The notes: generated from the letters alone by a model not told the origin. A DNA stretch of 64,000 nucleotides from Streptomyces sp. NBC_00557 (GCF_036345995.1 NZ_CP107796.1:4960001-5024000), one strand, 5' to 3'. Numbered from the stretch's first letter, positions 50,407 through 59,090 are shown. Numbers and translations are program-made.

Positions 50407-51777
50407 ATGACAGCCCCAGCCCCAACCCGTCGCAGTGGCCGCTGGATCGAGCGCTGGGACCCGGAGGACGAGGGGTTCTGGAAGGCGACCGGGGAGCGGA
50501 TCGCCAACCGGAACCTGTGGTTCTCCGTCCTGTCCGAGCACATCGGCTTCTCGGTGTGGACCCTGTGGTCGGTCCTCGTCCTGTTCATGGGCCCGGAGTA
50601 CGGCCTCACCCCCGCCGACAAGTTCCTGCTGACCTCGATGGTCACCCTCGTCGGCGCGGTCGTACGGGTCCCGTACACCTTCGCCGTGGCCGTCTTCGGC
50701 GGCCGTAACTGGACGATCATCTCGGCGAGCCTGCTGCTGATCCCGACGATCGCGGCCTTCGCGGTCATGGAGCCCGGCACGTCCTTCACCACGTTCCTCC
50801 TCGTGGGCCTGCTGGCGGGCATCGGCGGCGGCAACTTCGCCTCCTCCATGACCAACATCAACGCCTTCTTCCCGCTGAGGAAGAAGGGCTGGGCGCTCGG
50901 CCTGAACGCGGGCGGCGGCAACATCGGCGTGGCGGCCATCCAGCTGGTGGCCCTCGCGGTCATCGGCGCGAACGCCGGACCGCGGGTCCTGCTGGGCATC
51001 TACATCCCGCTGATCGTCGTGGCCGCCCTGCTCGCCGCCGTCTTCATGGACAACCTGGCGACGGTGAAGAACGACACCGGCGCGGCCAGGGACGCCGCCA
51101 GGGACGCCCACACCTGGATCATGTCGTTCCTGTACATCGGCACCTTCGGCTCCTTCATCGGCTACAGCTTCGCCTTCGGCCAGGTGCTGACGAACCAGTT
51201 CGGCCGGACCCCGCTGCAGGCGACCTACCTCACCTTCATGGGACCGCTGCTCGGCTCGCTGGTCCGGCCCATCGGCGGCCGGCTCGCGGACCGCTTCGGC
51301 GGCGCCCGCATCACCCTGTGGAACTACGTCGCGATGGGCGCCGCCACCGCCGTCCTGGTCGCGGCCAGCCTGCAGAAGTCGCTGCCGCTGTTCGTCGTCG
51401 CCTTCGTCGTGCTGTTCGCGCTCACCGGCATCGGCAACGGCTCCACGTTCAAGATGATCCCGGGCATCTTCCACACGAAGGCCCTGGCCAAGGGCCTGCG
51501 GGGGGAGGCCGCGGTGCTCCACGGCCGCCGGCTGTCCGGCGCCTCGATGGGCCTGATCGGCGCGGTCGGCGCGCTCGGCGGCGTCGCCATCAACCTCGCC
51601 TTCCGCCAGTCCTTCCTGTCCTACGGCACCGGCACCGGCGCGTTCGTCGCCTTCCTCGCCTACTACGCCCTCTGCTTCACGGTGACGTGGTCCGTATACC
51701 TTCGCCGGCCCGTCGGCCAGGCGGAGCCCGTGGCGGCTTCGGAGACGAAGTCGCAGCTCAGCTACGCCGAAGTGTGA
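50407..51777 (+). CDS. NarK-type nitrate/nitrite transporter (MFS, NNP family)
   Basis: 456 residues from the ATG at 50407, set by GGAGG 5 bases upstream; an earlier in-frame ATG at 50368 lacks a ribosome site. Twelve helices are present. The nitrate signature is seen twice, as GIGGGNFASSMTNINAFFP and in the second half as TGIGNGSTFKMIPGIF, and RVPYTFAVAVFGGRNW carries the conserved substrate Arg. It moves nitrate or nitrite across the membrane. The HemD-type regulator that follows fits a link to nitrite reduction, whose siroheme is made from uroporphyrinogen III. Confidence 0.93.
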   Translation: MTAPAPTRRSGRWIERWDPEDEGFWKATGERIANRNLWFSVLSEHIGFSVWTLWSVLVLFMGPEYGLTPADKFLLTSMVTLVGAVVRVPYTFAVAVFGGRNWTIISASLLLIPTIAAFAVMEPGTSFTTFLLVGLLAGIGGGNFASSMTNINAFFPLRKKGWALGLNAGGGNIGVAAIQLVALAVIGANAGPRVLLGIYIPLIVVAALLAAVFMDNLATVKNDTGAARDAARDAHTWIMSFLYIGTFGSFIGYSFAFGQVLTNQFGRTPLQATYLTFMGPLLGSLVRPIGGRLADRFGGARITLWNYVAMGAATAVLVAASLQKSLPLFVVAFVVLFALTGIGNGSTFKMIPGIFHTKALAKGLRGEAAVLHGRRLSGASMGLIGAVGALGGVAINLAFRQSFLSYGTGTGAFVAFLAYYALCFTVTWSVYLRRPVGQAEPVAASETKSQLSYAEV

Positions 51778-51804
51778 CGTAACACCGGTGCAATGAAGCC
51801 GAAC

Positions 51805-51834
51805 CGAGCCTGTCACGCGCCGTTGACAGGCTCG
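51805..51834 (+). terminator. Hairpin after the nitrate transporter gene
   Basis: Perfect 11-bp stem (51805-51815 with 51824-51834) and 8-nt loop between the transporter stop and the HemD-type gene. There is no U-tract, so it may attenuate rather than end transcription. Confidence 0.6.
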
Positions 51835-51863
51835 ATTCGCGTGCCGGTCAGCTAGGAGATCCC

Positions 51864-53021
51864 ATGTACGACGAAGAGCAGCAACCCGGAGCCGAGCACG
51901 GTCCGCTCGCGGGGTTCACGGTGGGCGTCACCGCCGCCCGCCGTGCCGACGAGCTGGGCGCCCTGCTCCAGCGGCGCGGTGCCGCCGTCCTGCACGCACC
52001 CGCTCTGCGCATCGTGCCGCTCGCCGACGACGGCGAACTCCTCGCCGCCACCAAGGAGATCATCGACCAGGCGCCGGACGTGGTGGTGGCCACCACGGCG
52101 ATCGGCTTCCGGGGCTGGGTCGAGGCCGCCGAGGGCTGGGGCCTGGGCGAGCCGCTGCTCGGCCGGCTGCGCGGGGTCGAGCTGCTGGCCCGGGGCCCGA
52201 AGGTGAAGGGCGCGATCCGCGCGGCCGGCCTGACGGAGGAGTGGTCGCCGTCGTCGGAGTCCCTGGCGGAGGTGCTGGACCACCTGCTGGCGCAGGGCGT
52301 GGACGGCCGCCGTATCGCCGTACAGCTGCACGGCGAGCCGCTGCCGGGCTTCGTCGAATCGCTCCGGGCCGGGGGAGCGGAAGTGGTCCCCGTCCCGGTG
52401 TACCGCTGGATGCCCCCCGAGGACATCACCCCCCTGGACCGCCTGCTGGACGCGACGGTCTCCCGCTCCCTGGATGCCCTCACCTTCACCAGCGCCCCGG
52501 CCGCGGCATCCCTCCTCTCCCGGGCCGGGACCAGGGGCCTGCTCCCGGAACTCCTGTCCGCCCTGTCCCACGACGTCCTCCCGGCCTGCGTCGGCCCGGT
52601 CACGGCGGTCCCGCTGCAGGCACACGGCGTGGACACGGTCCAGCCCGAACGCTTCCGCCTGGGCCCCCTGGTCCAGCTCCTCTGCCAGGAACTCCCGTCC
52701 CGCGCCCGCCCGTTGCCCGTCGCCGGCCACCGGGTGGAGATCCGGGGCCACGCGGTCCTGATCGACGGCGCCCTCAAGCCGGTCCCCCCGGCGGGCATGT
52801 CGCTGCTCCGGGCCCTGTCCCGCCGCCCCGGCTGGGTGGTCCCCCGCGCGGACCTCCTGCGCGCCCTCCCCGGCGCCGGCCGCGACGAACACGCCGTGGA
52901 AACGGCGATGGCCCGCCTCCGCACGGCCCTGGGCGCCCCGAAACTGATCCAGACGGTGGTCAAACGCGGCTACCGCCTGGCCCTGGACCCGGCGACGGAC
53001 GCGAAGTACGCGGACGCGTAG
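51864..53021 (+). CDS. Uroporphyrinogen-III synthase fused to a winged-helix DNA-binding domain
   Basis: 385 residues. Residues about 15-265 form a HemD-like two-lobe domain (FTVGVTAARRADELGALL, VVVATTAIGFRGW, DALTFTSAPAAASLL). Residues about 285-378 are an OmpR/PhoB-type winged helix without a receiver domain (VEIRGHAVLIDGALKPVPPA, VETAMARLRTALGAPKLIQT, VVKRGYRL). The same architecture next to a NarK gene is known in mycobacteria (Rv0260c with narK3). I infer a transcription factor that senses a tetrapyrrole or nitrogen signal and controls nitrate/nitrite uptake or reduction. Whether the HemD part is still catalytic is unclear. Confidence 0.88.
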   Translation: MYDEEQQPGAEHGPLAGFTVGVTAARRADELGALLQRRGAAVLHAPALRIVPLADDGELLAATKEIIDQAPDVVVATTAIGFRGWVEAAEGWGLGEPLLGRLRGVELLARGPKVKGAIRAAGLTEEWSPSSESLAEVLDHLLAQGVDGRRIAVQLHGEPLPGFVESLRAGGAEVVPVPVYRWMPPEDITPLDRLLDATVSRSLDALTFTSAPAAASLLSRAGTRGLLPELLSALSHDVLPACVGPVTAVPLQAHGVDTVQPERFRLGPLVQLLCQELPSRARPLPVAGHRVEIRGHAVLIDGALKPVPPAGMSLLRALSRRPGWVVPRADLLRALPGAGRDEHAVETAMARLRTALGAPKLIQTVVKRGYRLALDPATDAKYADA

Positions 53022-53039
53022 GGGGCGGCGGCCCGGCCA

Positions 53040-53537
53040 TCAGCCCGGCTCGGCGCCGCTGTGAGCCGGTGGGGCGGTGACGGGGGCCTTGGCGTGGTGG
53101 TCGCGGACGGCGTCCAGGACCTCGGGGAGGTGGCCGCGGGCCGCGGCGGAGCGCAGGTGGTCCAGGTAGTCGCGGGACTCGACGATCTTCCCGTCCCTGA
53201 CGCGGAGCACGAAGATCCCCGGGATGGTGAAGGGCTCGCCGGTCTCCACCACCACGCCCTCGTACTGGAACTCGGCCACGACGACCTCCGGATCGGTGGT
53301 CTCGTGGACGTTGATCCGCGTCGGCCGGCGTCGCAGGGTCGGGCCCTGGTACGGCTGCGACCCGCCGCCGAAGTGCGCCCGCAACTCGTCCCGGGAGCGC
53401 ATGGGCGGCGCCCCCAGCGGGTGGAAGGGGTGCGAGACATCGGTCTGCTCGGCGTACAGGTCCACCACGTCCGCCCAGCGTTCTTCGCAGACGCCGTGCA
53501 CCAGTTTCAGGAAGACTTCGCGAGGAGTGTCGGTCAC
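53040..53537 (-). CDS. SnoaL-like / NTF2-fold protein
   Basis: 165 residues from the GTG at 53537; the frame is open to 53600 but upstream residues are unlike the fold. There is no ribosome site, and TATCGT ends 8 bases before the GTG, so the message may be leaderless. The sequence follows the NTF2 fold: helix REVFLKLVHGVCEERWADVV, DVSHPFHPLGAPP, strands VVVAEFQYEGVVV and GIFVLRVRDGKIVESRDYLD. SnoaL-like proteins range from polyketide cyclases to isomerases and to binding proteins with no activity; nothing here points to one. It ends 18 bases from the convergent HemD-fusion gene. Confidence 0.75.
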   Translation of the reverse strand: MTDTPREVFLKLVHGVCEERWADVVDLYAEQTDVSHPFHPLGAPPMRSRDELRAHFGGGSQPYQGPTLRRRPTRINVHETTDPEVVVAEFQYEGVVVETGEPFTIPGIFVLRVRDGKIVESRDYLDHLRSAAARGHLPEVLDAVRDHHAKAPVTAPPAHSGAEPG

Positions 53538-53572
53538 CGGATCAACGATAACTCGACCTCCCCCGCACGGAG

Positions 53573-53803
53573 TTGGGTCACCGGCCGCCGCCCACCTCAA
53601 CGGGGCAGTCCTTCGACTACGTCGAGGGACCGGTTCCGCAGCTCGACACCGTGCAGCTGGACACCCGCCACGGTGGGTGCGGATTCCTGGATGCCGGGGC
53701 CCAGTTGAAGAAGTACCGTGCCGTGCTGGACCGCATGGAGTCCTGCGCGCTCGGCCCCGCGGAGTCGCGCGACTTCATCCAGGACCTCATCCGGGACATC
53801 TGA
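53573..53803 (+). pseudogene. C-terminal remnant of a DUF5753 helix-turn-helix regulator
   Basis: 76-residue open frame whose last 62 residues match the end of Scr1/DUF5753-type XRE regulators: a tyrosine-containing FDYVEGP, QLDTVQLDTRHGGCGFL, then LKKYRAVLDRMES and ESRDFIQDLIRDI. Family members are about 280 residues with an N-terminal DNA-binding domain; here everything before the last quarter is missing and the region upstream is the SnoaL-like gene on the other strand. I read this as a truncated gene. The partner DUF397 gene remains intact 10 bases downstream. Confidence 0.75.
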
Positions 53804-53813
53804 GAGAGCGACC

Positions 53814-54014
53814 GTGCAGACACTCCACTGGCAGAAATCCAGCTACAGCGGCGACAGTTCGAACTGCGTCGAGACAGCCACCACCCCCACCGCCATCCAC
53901 ATCCGCGACTCCAAGACCCCCACCGCTCCTCATCTCACCCTCGCTCCTTCCACCTGGACGGACTTCCTGGCGCACGCGACCGAGGTCGGGGGCGGCGCAA
54001 CCGAATCGCGCTGA
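53814..54014 (+). CDS. DUF397 protein
   Basis: 66 residues from GTG with a purine-rich GAGAGAGCG before it. It shows the DUF397 consensus: LHWQKSSYSGDSSNCVETA, then IHIRDSKTP and an end resembling WTDFLAHA. In Streptomyces, DUF397 genes almost always follow a DUF5753 helix-turn-helix gene and the pair forms a small regulatory unit. Here the regulator is only a remnant, so this protein is an orphan unless it works with another copy elsewhere. Confidence 0.85.
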   Translation: MQTLHWQKSSYSGDSSNCVETATTPTAIHIRDSKTPTAPHLTLAPSTWTDFLAHATEVGGGATESR

Positions 54015-54116
54015 CGGTGGTTTCAGGAGGAACCCGGATACGCGGAAGAGAGTGATTACGTACTCGAGGGTTCCGGCCTGGGCTCCGGGCAGGCACTGTG
54101 AAGAGGAGGGCCCCGT

Positions 54117-54180
54117 GGAGCCCCGATGAATGGCTCGGAGCCCCGAAGAACGCCGGAGCCCCCGAAAGAACCCCTCGGAG
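54117..54180. repeat. Three short imperfect tandem repeats
   Basis: GGAGCCCCGATGAATGGCTC, GGAGCCCCGAAGAACGCC and GGAGCCCCCGAAAGAACCCCT follow one another directly, then CGGAG. They lie just upstream of the CGNR gene, in a 203-bp gap with no other recognised content. Confidence 0.5.
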
Positions 54181-54217
54181 AACAGCCCCCGCTCCCTGCC
54201 TAGGCGGTGACAGGCAC

Positions 54218-54811
54218 ATGGCACTGGGTACGGCCACGCCCCCGTACGAGCCGCGGTTCGACGCCGGGCGGATCTGTCTGGATCTCCTCGCGACCGCGCA
54301 TCCGGCCGAACGGCTGGACGGCGTGGAGGCGTTGCGCGCGTGGATCGCCGGGGCGGGGCTCGTGCCGGAGGGTACGGGGCTCGGGCACGCCGATGCGTCC
54401 TGGCTCGTGGGGTTCCGGGAACTGCGCGCCCACATCGGGCAGTTGGTCCGCAACCCGCACGCGCCGGACACGCCGTCGTACGAGCGCGCGCTGCGGCGGG
54501 TCAACGAGGTCGCGCGGGGCGAGACCCCCGCCCCGCGCGCCGTACGCGATCCGGACCGCGGTCTCAGCAGGGAGCTGGCCGGGCCGCCGGCCTGTGCCGG
54601 GCTGCTCGCGCTCCTCGCGCGGGACGCCGTCGACCTGCTCACCGACCCCGTCGCGCGGGCCGCCGTACGGGAGTGCGAAGGGGACAACTGCCCGCTCGTG
54701 TACCTCGACACGTCACGCGGGCGGCGCCGGCGGTGGTGCTCCAGCGAGGTGTGCGGCAACCGGGAGCGGGTGGCCCGGCACCGGCGGCGGGCCGCGCTCG
54801 CGCGGGCGTGA
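54218..54811 (+). CDS. CGNR zinc-finger protein
   Basis: 197 residues from the ATG at 54218; the frame is open from 54098 but the added residues come from tandem repeats. The N-terminal helical domain (about 10-140; FDAGRICLDLLATAHP) is that of the ABATE family. The C-terminal zinc finger (about 150-197) reads CEGDNCPLVYLDTSRGRRRR then WCSSEVCGNRERVARHRRR, with the CGNR signature. Such proteins are thought to be stress-related transcription regulators; the target is unknown. Confidence 0.9.
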   Translation: MALGTATPPYEPRFDAGRICLDLLATAHPAERLDGVEALRAWIAGAGLVPEGTGLGHADASWLVGFRELRAHIGQLVRNPHAPDTPSYERALRRVNEVARGETPAPRAVRDPDRGLSRELAGPPACAGLLALLARDAVDLLTDPVARAAVRECEGDNCPLVYLDTSRGRRRRWCSSEVCGNRERVARHRRRAALARA

Positions 54812-55034
54812 TTTCCGTAACACCGAGTTTGAGTGGGCCGTACACGGGAAGCTGCGGCCAACTCCCCTTCCGTGTCTGGATTGTGAAGATCGCGGGGTGG
54901 GAATGTGCGCGCATGTCCCTGTCGTCACGTCAGCTCAGAGAAAACTGTCACCTCCGTTTGAACACCGCGCCGCTTCCTTCCGTACGGGTGGGCGAGCGAC
55001 CGACTGGGGGAACCCCCGGACACCGGAGGTGGGC
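54812..55034 (+). promoter_or_regulatory. Upstream region of the sigU operon
   Basis: 223 bp without a gene. It holds no obvious hairpin terminator for the CGNR gene. The ribosome site GGAGG (55025-55029) lies 5 bases before the GTG at 55035. AGAAAACTGTCACC (54937-54950) might include an ECF-type promoter element, but this is a guess. Confidence 0.3.
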
Positions 55035-55613
55035 GTGCGCAAGGATGCGGCCGTGGCCAATGAACGTGGAACGAGGGCCCGACATCGCATGTCCTCACAG
55101 CCCTCGGAACCTGACGAGGAGCTGATGCGTGCGCTGTATCGAGAGCACGCCGGACCCCTGCTCGCGTATGTCCTGCGCCTGGTCGCCGGAGATCGGCAGC
55201 GCGCCGAGGACGTCGTACAGGAAACGCTCATCCGTGCCTGGAAGAACGCCGGTCAGCTCAATCGGGCGACCGGTTCGGTACGCCCCTGGCTGGTGACGGT
55301 CGCGCGCCGCATCGTCATCGACGGCCACCGCAGCCGGCAGGCCCGGCCGCAGGAGGTCGATCCGTCGCCGCTGGAGGTCATCCCCGCGGAGGACGAGATC
55401 GACAAGGCGCTGTGGCTGATGACGCTGTCGGACGCGCTCGACGACCTGACCCCGGCCCACCGAGAGGTGCTCGTCGAGACGTACTTCAAGGGGCGTACGG
55501 TCAATGAGGCGGCCGAGACGCTGGGCATACCCAGCGGCACGGTGCGGTCTCGGGTGTTCTACGCCCTGCGTTCGATGAAGCTGGCACTGGAGGAGCGGGG
55601 GGTGACGGCGTGA
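55035..55613 (+). CDS. sigU: ECF sigma factor (SigU-like)
   Basis: 192 residues from the GTG at 55035, preferred because GGAGG sits 5 bases upstream; the ATG at 55089 gives 174 residues and is the alternative. Region 2 is LMRALYREHAGPLLAYVLRL with the core-binding EDVVQETLIRAWKNA; region 4 is LDDLTPAHREVLVETYFKGR and the helix-turn-helix VNEAAETLGIPSGTVRSRVF. It directs RNA polymerase to a small regulon. The next gene, a zinc anti-sigma factor, overlaps its stop codon, so the pair is cotranslated. The name is by synteny with S. coelicolor sigU. Confidence 0.88.
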   Translation: MRKDAAVANERGTRARHRMSSQPSEPDEELMRALYREHAGPLLAYVLRLVAGDRQRAEDVVQETLIRAWKNAGQLNRATGSVRPWLVTVARRIVIDGHRSRQARPQEVDPSPLEVIPAEDEIDKALWLMTLSDALDDLTPAHREVLVETYFKGRTVNEAAETLGIPSGTVRSRVFYALRSMKLALEERGVTA

Positions 55614-56446
55614 TGAGCAGTGGTTACGGGGGAATGCAGGGATTCGGGGCGCAAGGTCCGGGTATGCCTGGCCCCATGAACCCCAGTCCGGGATCTCCGG
55701 TGCCGAGCGAGCACGAGACCGTGGGCGCCTACGCCCTCGGCATCCTCGACGACGCCGAGGCAACCGCTTTCGAGGCCCACCTCGCCGGCTGCGAGTGGTG
55801 CGCCCAGCAGCTGGACGAGCTGGCCGGGATGGAGCCGATGCTGGCCGCCCTCGCGGACCTGCCCGGTTCCGGCAGCACGCCCGCGATCGGCGAGTCGCTG
55901 TCCGCCAAGCCCACGCCCCGCCTGGTGGAGAAGCTGGTCGACGAGGTCGCGGAGAAGCGCGCCCAGAAGCGCCGGCGCAGCTTCTACATGATCGCGGCGG
56001 CGGCCGCACTGATCATCGCCGGCCCGCTGGCCGCGGTGGCGGTGAACGGCGGCTCCGGCGGGAGCGGGGGCCAGGTCACCGCGTCCTCGGCGCAGACGGC
56101 GTTCGCCTCGATGCCCGACAAGAAGTCCGCCACGGACCCGTCGTCCCAGATCAGCGCTACCGTCGCCATGGCGCAGAAGGACTGGGGCACCCAGGCGGTC
56201 CTGGAGCTGAAGAACGCCAAGGGGCCGATCAAGTGCTCCCTGGTGCTCGTGGCGAAGAACGGACAGCGCGTGACGATGTCCTCCTGGTCCGTGCCGAACT
56301 GGGGCTACGGCATCCCGGACGGCAAGACGCCCGAGTCCAGGAAACCGCTCTACATCGGTGGCGCGGCGGCCTTCAAGCCCAACGAGATCGATCACTTCGA
56401 GGTCGTGACCTTCCAGGGGAAGAAGCTGGTACAAGTCGACGCGTAG
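55613..56446 (+). CDS. rsuA: Zinc-binding anti-sigma factor, membrane-anchored (RsuA-like)
   Basis: 277 residues from the ATG at 55613, inside the sigma factor stop codon. After a Gly/Pro/Met-rich leader (1-30), the ZAS domain reads HETVGAYALGILDDAEATAF then HLAGCEWCAQQL, the H-x3-C-x2-C zinc motif that clamps the sigma factor. One helix (about 122-142, FYMIAAAAALIIAGPLAAVAV) crosses the membrane, followed by an outer domain (about 145-277). Release by regulated proteolysis after an envelope signal is the usual mechanism for this family; the signal is unknown. Confidence 0.9.
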   Translation: MSSGYGGMQGFGAQGPGMPGPMNPSPGSPVPSEHETVGAYALGILDDAEATAFEAHLAGCEWCAQQLDELAGMEPMLAALADLPGSGSTPAIGESLSAKPTPRLVEKLVDEVAEKRAQKRRRSFYMIAAAAALIIAGPLAAVAVNGGSGGSGGQVTASSAQTAFASMPDKKSATDPSSQISATVAMAQKDWGTQAVLELKNAKGPIKCSLVLVAKNGQRVTMSSWSVPNWGYGIPDGKTPESRKPLYIGGAAAFKPNEIDHFEVVTFQGKKLVQVDA

Positions 56447-56506
56447 CTTCCACCGGCCCCCTTCGCGTACGGTTGACGGCTGCCCAGCACGTCAGAAGGG
56501 GGCCAG

Positions 56507-58891
56507 GTGGCCGCTCAGGTTCAGCAGTCCGCGGTCGGCTCGGTACACGGCGCACAGGATTCCGTCCGTGACCGGGAGATCGGCGTCGAACAGGAACACC
56601 TGGACCGGGTGTACCGGCGGCTGGAGGAGAAGATCCACGAGGCCGAGTTCCTGATGCACGACGCGGCCAAGCGCGGCCAGGTGGGCACCCCGGGCGCGCT
56701 GGCCGAACGGGACGCGCAGGTCTTCCGCGCCGGCATCCACCTGAACCGGCTCAACAACGAGTTCGAGGACTTCCTCTTCGGCCGGATCGACCTGCTCCCC
56801 GGCAAGGACGGCAAGAAGGGGCCCGACGGGGCCTATACGGCGGTGGAGCCCGCGGAGGGCGCCGTACGCCCCGACCACACCGCCGACATCGCCGAGACCC
56901 TGCACATCGGGCGCATCGGCGTCCTCGACGAGGACTACGCCCCGCTGGTCATCGACTGGCGGGCGCCCGCCGCCGCGCCCTTCTACCGGGCCACCCCGGT
57001 GGAGCCCGGGCGGGTCGTACGGCGCCGGGTCATCCGGTCCAAGGGGCGCCGCGTGCTCGGCGTCGAGGACGACCTGATGCGGCCCGAGCTGACCGCCTAC
57101 CTGGACGGCCGCGAGCTGCCCGTCATCGGCGACGGCGCCCTCATGGCGGCCCTCGGCCAGGCCCGCACCCACACCATGCGGGACATCGTCTCCTCCATCC
57201 AGGCCGAGCAGGACCTGGTGATCCGCGCCCCCGCGGCCTCCGTCACCCACGTCGAGGGCGGGCCCGGCACCGGCAAGACCGCCGTCGCCCTGCACCGCGC
57301 CGCCTACCTGCTCTACCAGGACAGACGCCGCTACGCGGGCGGCATCCTCATCGTCTCCCCGACCCCGCTGCTCGTCGCCTACACCGAGGGCGTGCTGCCC
57401 TCGCTCGGCGAGGAGGGCCAGGTAGCGATCCGCGCCATAGGCTCGCTCGTCGACGGCGCGGAGGCGACCCTGTACGACTCCCCGGCCGTGGCCCGCGCCA
57501 AGGGCTCGTACCGGATGCTGAAGGTGCTGCGGAAGGCGGCCCGGGGCGCGCTGGAGCTGGGGCCGGGCGGCGCCGCCGGGGCGGGGCGGCTCGCCCTGGA
57601 CGCCGTGGACGACGCGCCGGACACCGAGCCGCAGGCCCCCGCCGGGCCGCCCTCCCGCCTGCGCGTCGTCGCCTTCGGGCGCCGTCTGGAGCTCGGGGCC
57701 GAGGAGCTGGAACGTATCCGCCGCACCGCCCTCGGCGGCACCGCGCCCGTCAACCTGCTCCGCCCGCGCGCCCGCAGGCTGCTGCTGGACGCCCTGTGGG
57801 CCAGGTCGGGGGCGGCCGACCGGCACACCGACCCGGAGCTGGCCGCCGAACTGCGCTCCTCCTTCGACGAGGACGTCAGCTCCGAGGACTCCTTCGCCGC
57901 CTTCCTCGACGCCTGGTGGCCCGAGCTGACCCCGAAGGCCGTGCTCGCCGCCATGGCCGACGAGAAGCGGCTCGGCCGCTGGGCCCGCCGGATCCTCAAC
58001 CCCGGCGAGATCCGCAAGGTCGCCCGCTCCCTGGCCCGGGACGGCTACTCGGTCCACGACATCGCCCTGCTCGACGAACTGCAGGCGATCCTCGGCGTCC
58101 CGGCCCGGCCGCGCAAGAAGCGCGAGATCGATCCGCTGGACCAGCTCACCGGCCTGGAGGAGCTGATGCCGGTGCGCGAGGAGTCGCAGCGGGAGCGGGC
58201 CGAGCGGCTCGCGCAGGAGCGCACCGAGTACGCCCACGTCATCGTGGACGAGGCGCAGGACCTCACCCCGATGCAGTGGCGCATGGTCGGCCGCCGCGGC
58301 CGGCACGCCACCTGGACGGTCGTCGGCGACCCCGCCCAGTCCTCCTGGTCCGACCCGGACGAGGCGGCCGAGGCCCGCGACGAGGCCCTGGGAACCCGGC
58401 CCCGGCGCCGCTTCCAGCTCACCGTGAACTACCGCAACCCGGCGGAGATCGCCGAACTGGCCGCCAGGGTGCTCGCGCTCGCCATGCCGGGCGCCGAGGC
58501 GCCGAGCGCGGTCCGCTCCACGGGCGTCGAGCCGCGTTTTTCGGTGGTGGGGGAGTCCCTGGGGGCCACGGTGCGGGCCGAGGCCGAGCGGCTGCTGGAC
58601 CTGGTGGACGGCACGGTCGGCGTGGTCGTCGCGATGAACCGGCGCGAGGAGGCCCGGCGCTGGCTGGCCGGTCTCGGCGACCGGGTGGTGGCGCTCGGCA
58701 GCCTGGAGGCCAAGGGCCTGGAGTACGACGCGACGGTGGTCGTCTCGCCCGCGGAGATCGCCGACGAGTCCCCGGCCGGCCTGCGCGTGCTGTACGTGGC
58801 GCTGACCCGGGCGACCCAGCAGCTCACGGTGGTCTCGGGCGACCGCGACGAACCGGACGCGGCCGGGGTGCCGGATCTGCTGCGGGACTGA
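56507..58891 (+). CDS. HelD-like superfamily-1 ATPase (RNA polymerase recycling type)
   Basis: 794 residues from GTG, preceded by AGAAGGGGG. The N-terminal arm is a charged antiparallel coiled coil (about 25-95) that in HelD inserts into RNA polymerase. Walker A is EGGPGTGKTAVALHRAAYLL (about 247-266), motif II is VIVDEAQDLTPMQW, motif III is WTVVGDPAQSSW, then TVNYRN, LEAKGLEYD and YVALTRATQQL. The split between the motor halves (about 330-540) is larger than in UvrD and fits HelD. HelD-type proteins remove RNA polymerase from stalled complexes, and some Streptomyces members (HelR) protect against rifamycins. I saw no rifamycin-associated inverted repeat upstream. Confidence 0.88.
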   Translation: MAAQVQQSAVGSVHGAQDSVRDREIGVEQEHLDRVYRRLEEKIHEAEFLMHDAAKRGQVGTPGALAERDAQVFRAGIHLNRLNNEFEDFLFGRIDLLPGKDGKKGPDGAYTAVEPAEGAVRPDHTADIAETLHIGRIGVLDEDYAPLVIDWRAPAAAPFYRATPVEPGRVVRRRVIRSKGRRVLGVEDDLMRPELTAYLDGRELPVIGDGALMAALGQARTHTMRDIVSSIQAEQDLVIRAPAASVTHVEGGPGTGKTAVALHRAAYLLYQDRRRYAGGILIVSPTPLLVAYTEGVLPSLGEEGQVAIRAIGSLVDGAEATLYDSPAVARAKGSYRMLKVLRKAARGALELGPGGAAGAGRLALDAVDDAPDTEPQAPAGPPSRLRVVAFGRRLELGAEELERIRRTALGGTAPVNLLRPRARRLLLDALWARSGAADRHTDPELAAELRSSFDEDVSSEDSFAAFLDAWWPELTPKAVLAAMADEKRLGRWARRILNPGEIRKVARSLARDGYSVHDIALLDELQAILGVPARPRKKREIDPLDQLTGLEELMPVREESQRERAERLAQERTEYAHVIVDEAQDLTPMQWRMVGRRGRHATWTVVGDPAQSSWSDPDEAAEARDEALGTRPRRRFQLTVNYRNPAEIAELAARVLALAMPGAEAPSAVRSTGVEPRFSVVGESLGATVRAEAERLLDLVDGTVGVVVAMNRREEARRWLAGLGDRVVALGSLEAKGLEYDATVVVSPAEIADESPAGLRVLYVALTRATQQLTVVSGDRDEPDAAGVPDLLRD

Positions 58892-58949
58892 ACTCTCCGG
58901 TGAATCCCCGGGACAGGAATGGTCACCGGCATCCGTTTGTTAGCCTGGA

Positions 58950-59090
58950 TGCGGCACCGGCTCGATCCAAGCCCCCGGGCCCAACCTTCGTCCCTTCGAG
59001 GGACCACTTGCCGCGAGGCGAGCATGGCGGGTCGGTGTCGTCAGCGTGAGAGAGGCCCACGTCCGTGTGACGTGGGCCTCTTTCTTTTGA
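58950..59090 (+). ncRNA. Candidate intergenic small RNA
   Basis: The hexamer TAGCCT (58940-58945) could be a -10, giving an RNA start near 58952. The proposed RNA contains the stem-loop GTCCCT-TCG-AGGGAC (58990-59004) and ends at the window's best intrinsic terminator, a perfect 13-bp stem (59051-59063 with 59069-59081) followed by TTCTTTT. The distance from the HelD stop (160 nt) is long for a simple gene-end terminator. I recall that a small RNA has been reported downstream of the equivalent S. coelicolor gene but cannot verify it here. Confidence 0.45.
59051..59090 (+). terminator. Strong intrinsic terminator upstream of the malic enzyme gene
   Basis: 13-bp perfect stem of AGAGGCCCACGTC and its complement, 5-nt loop, followed by the T-rich tract TTCTTTT. 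Confidence 0.9.

Noticed and set aside
56447..56506. Rifamycin-associated element upstream of the HelD-like gene
   Set aside because: The 60-bp spacer shows no long inverted repeat of that type.
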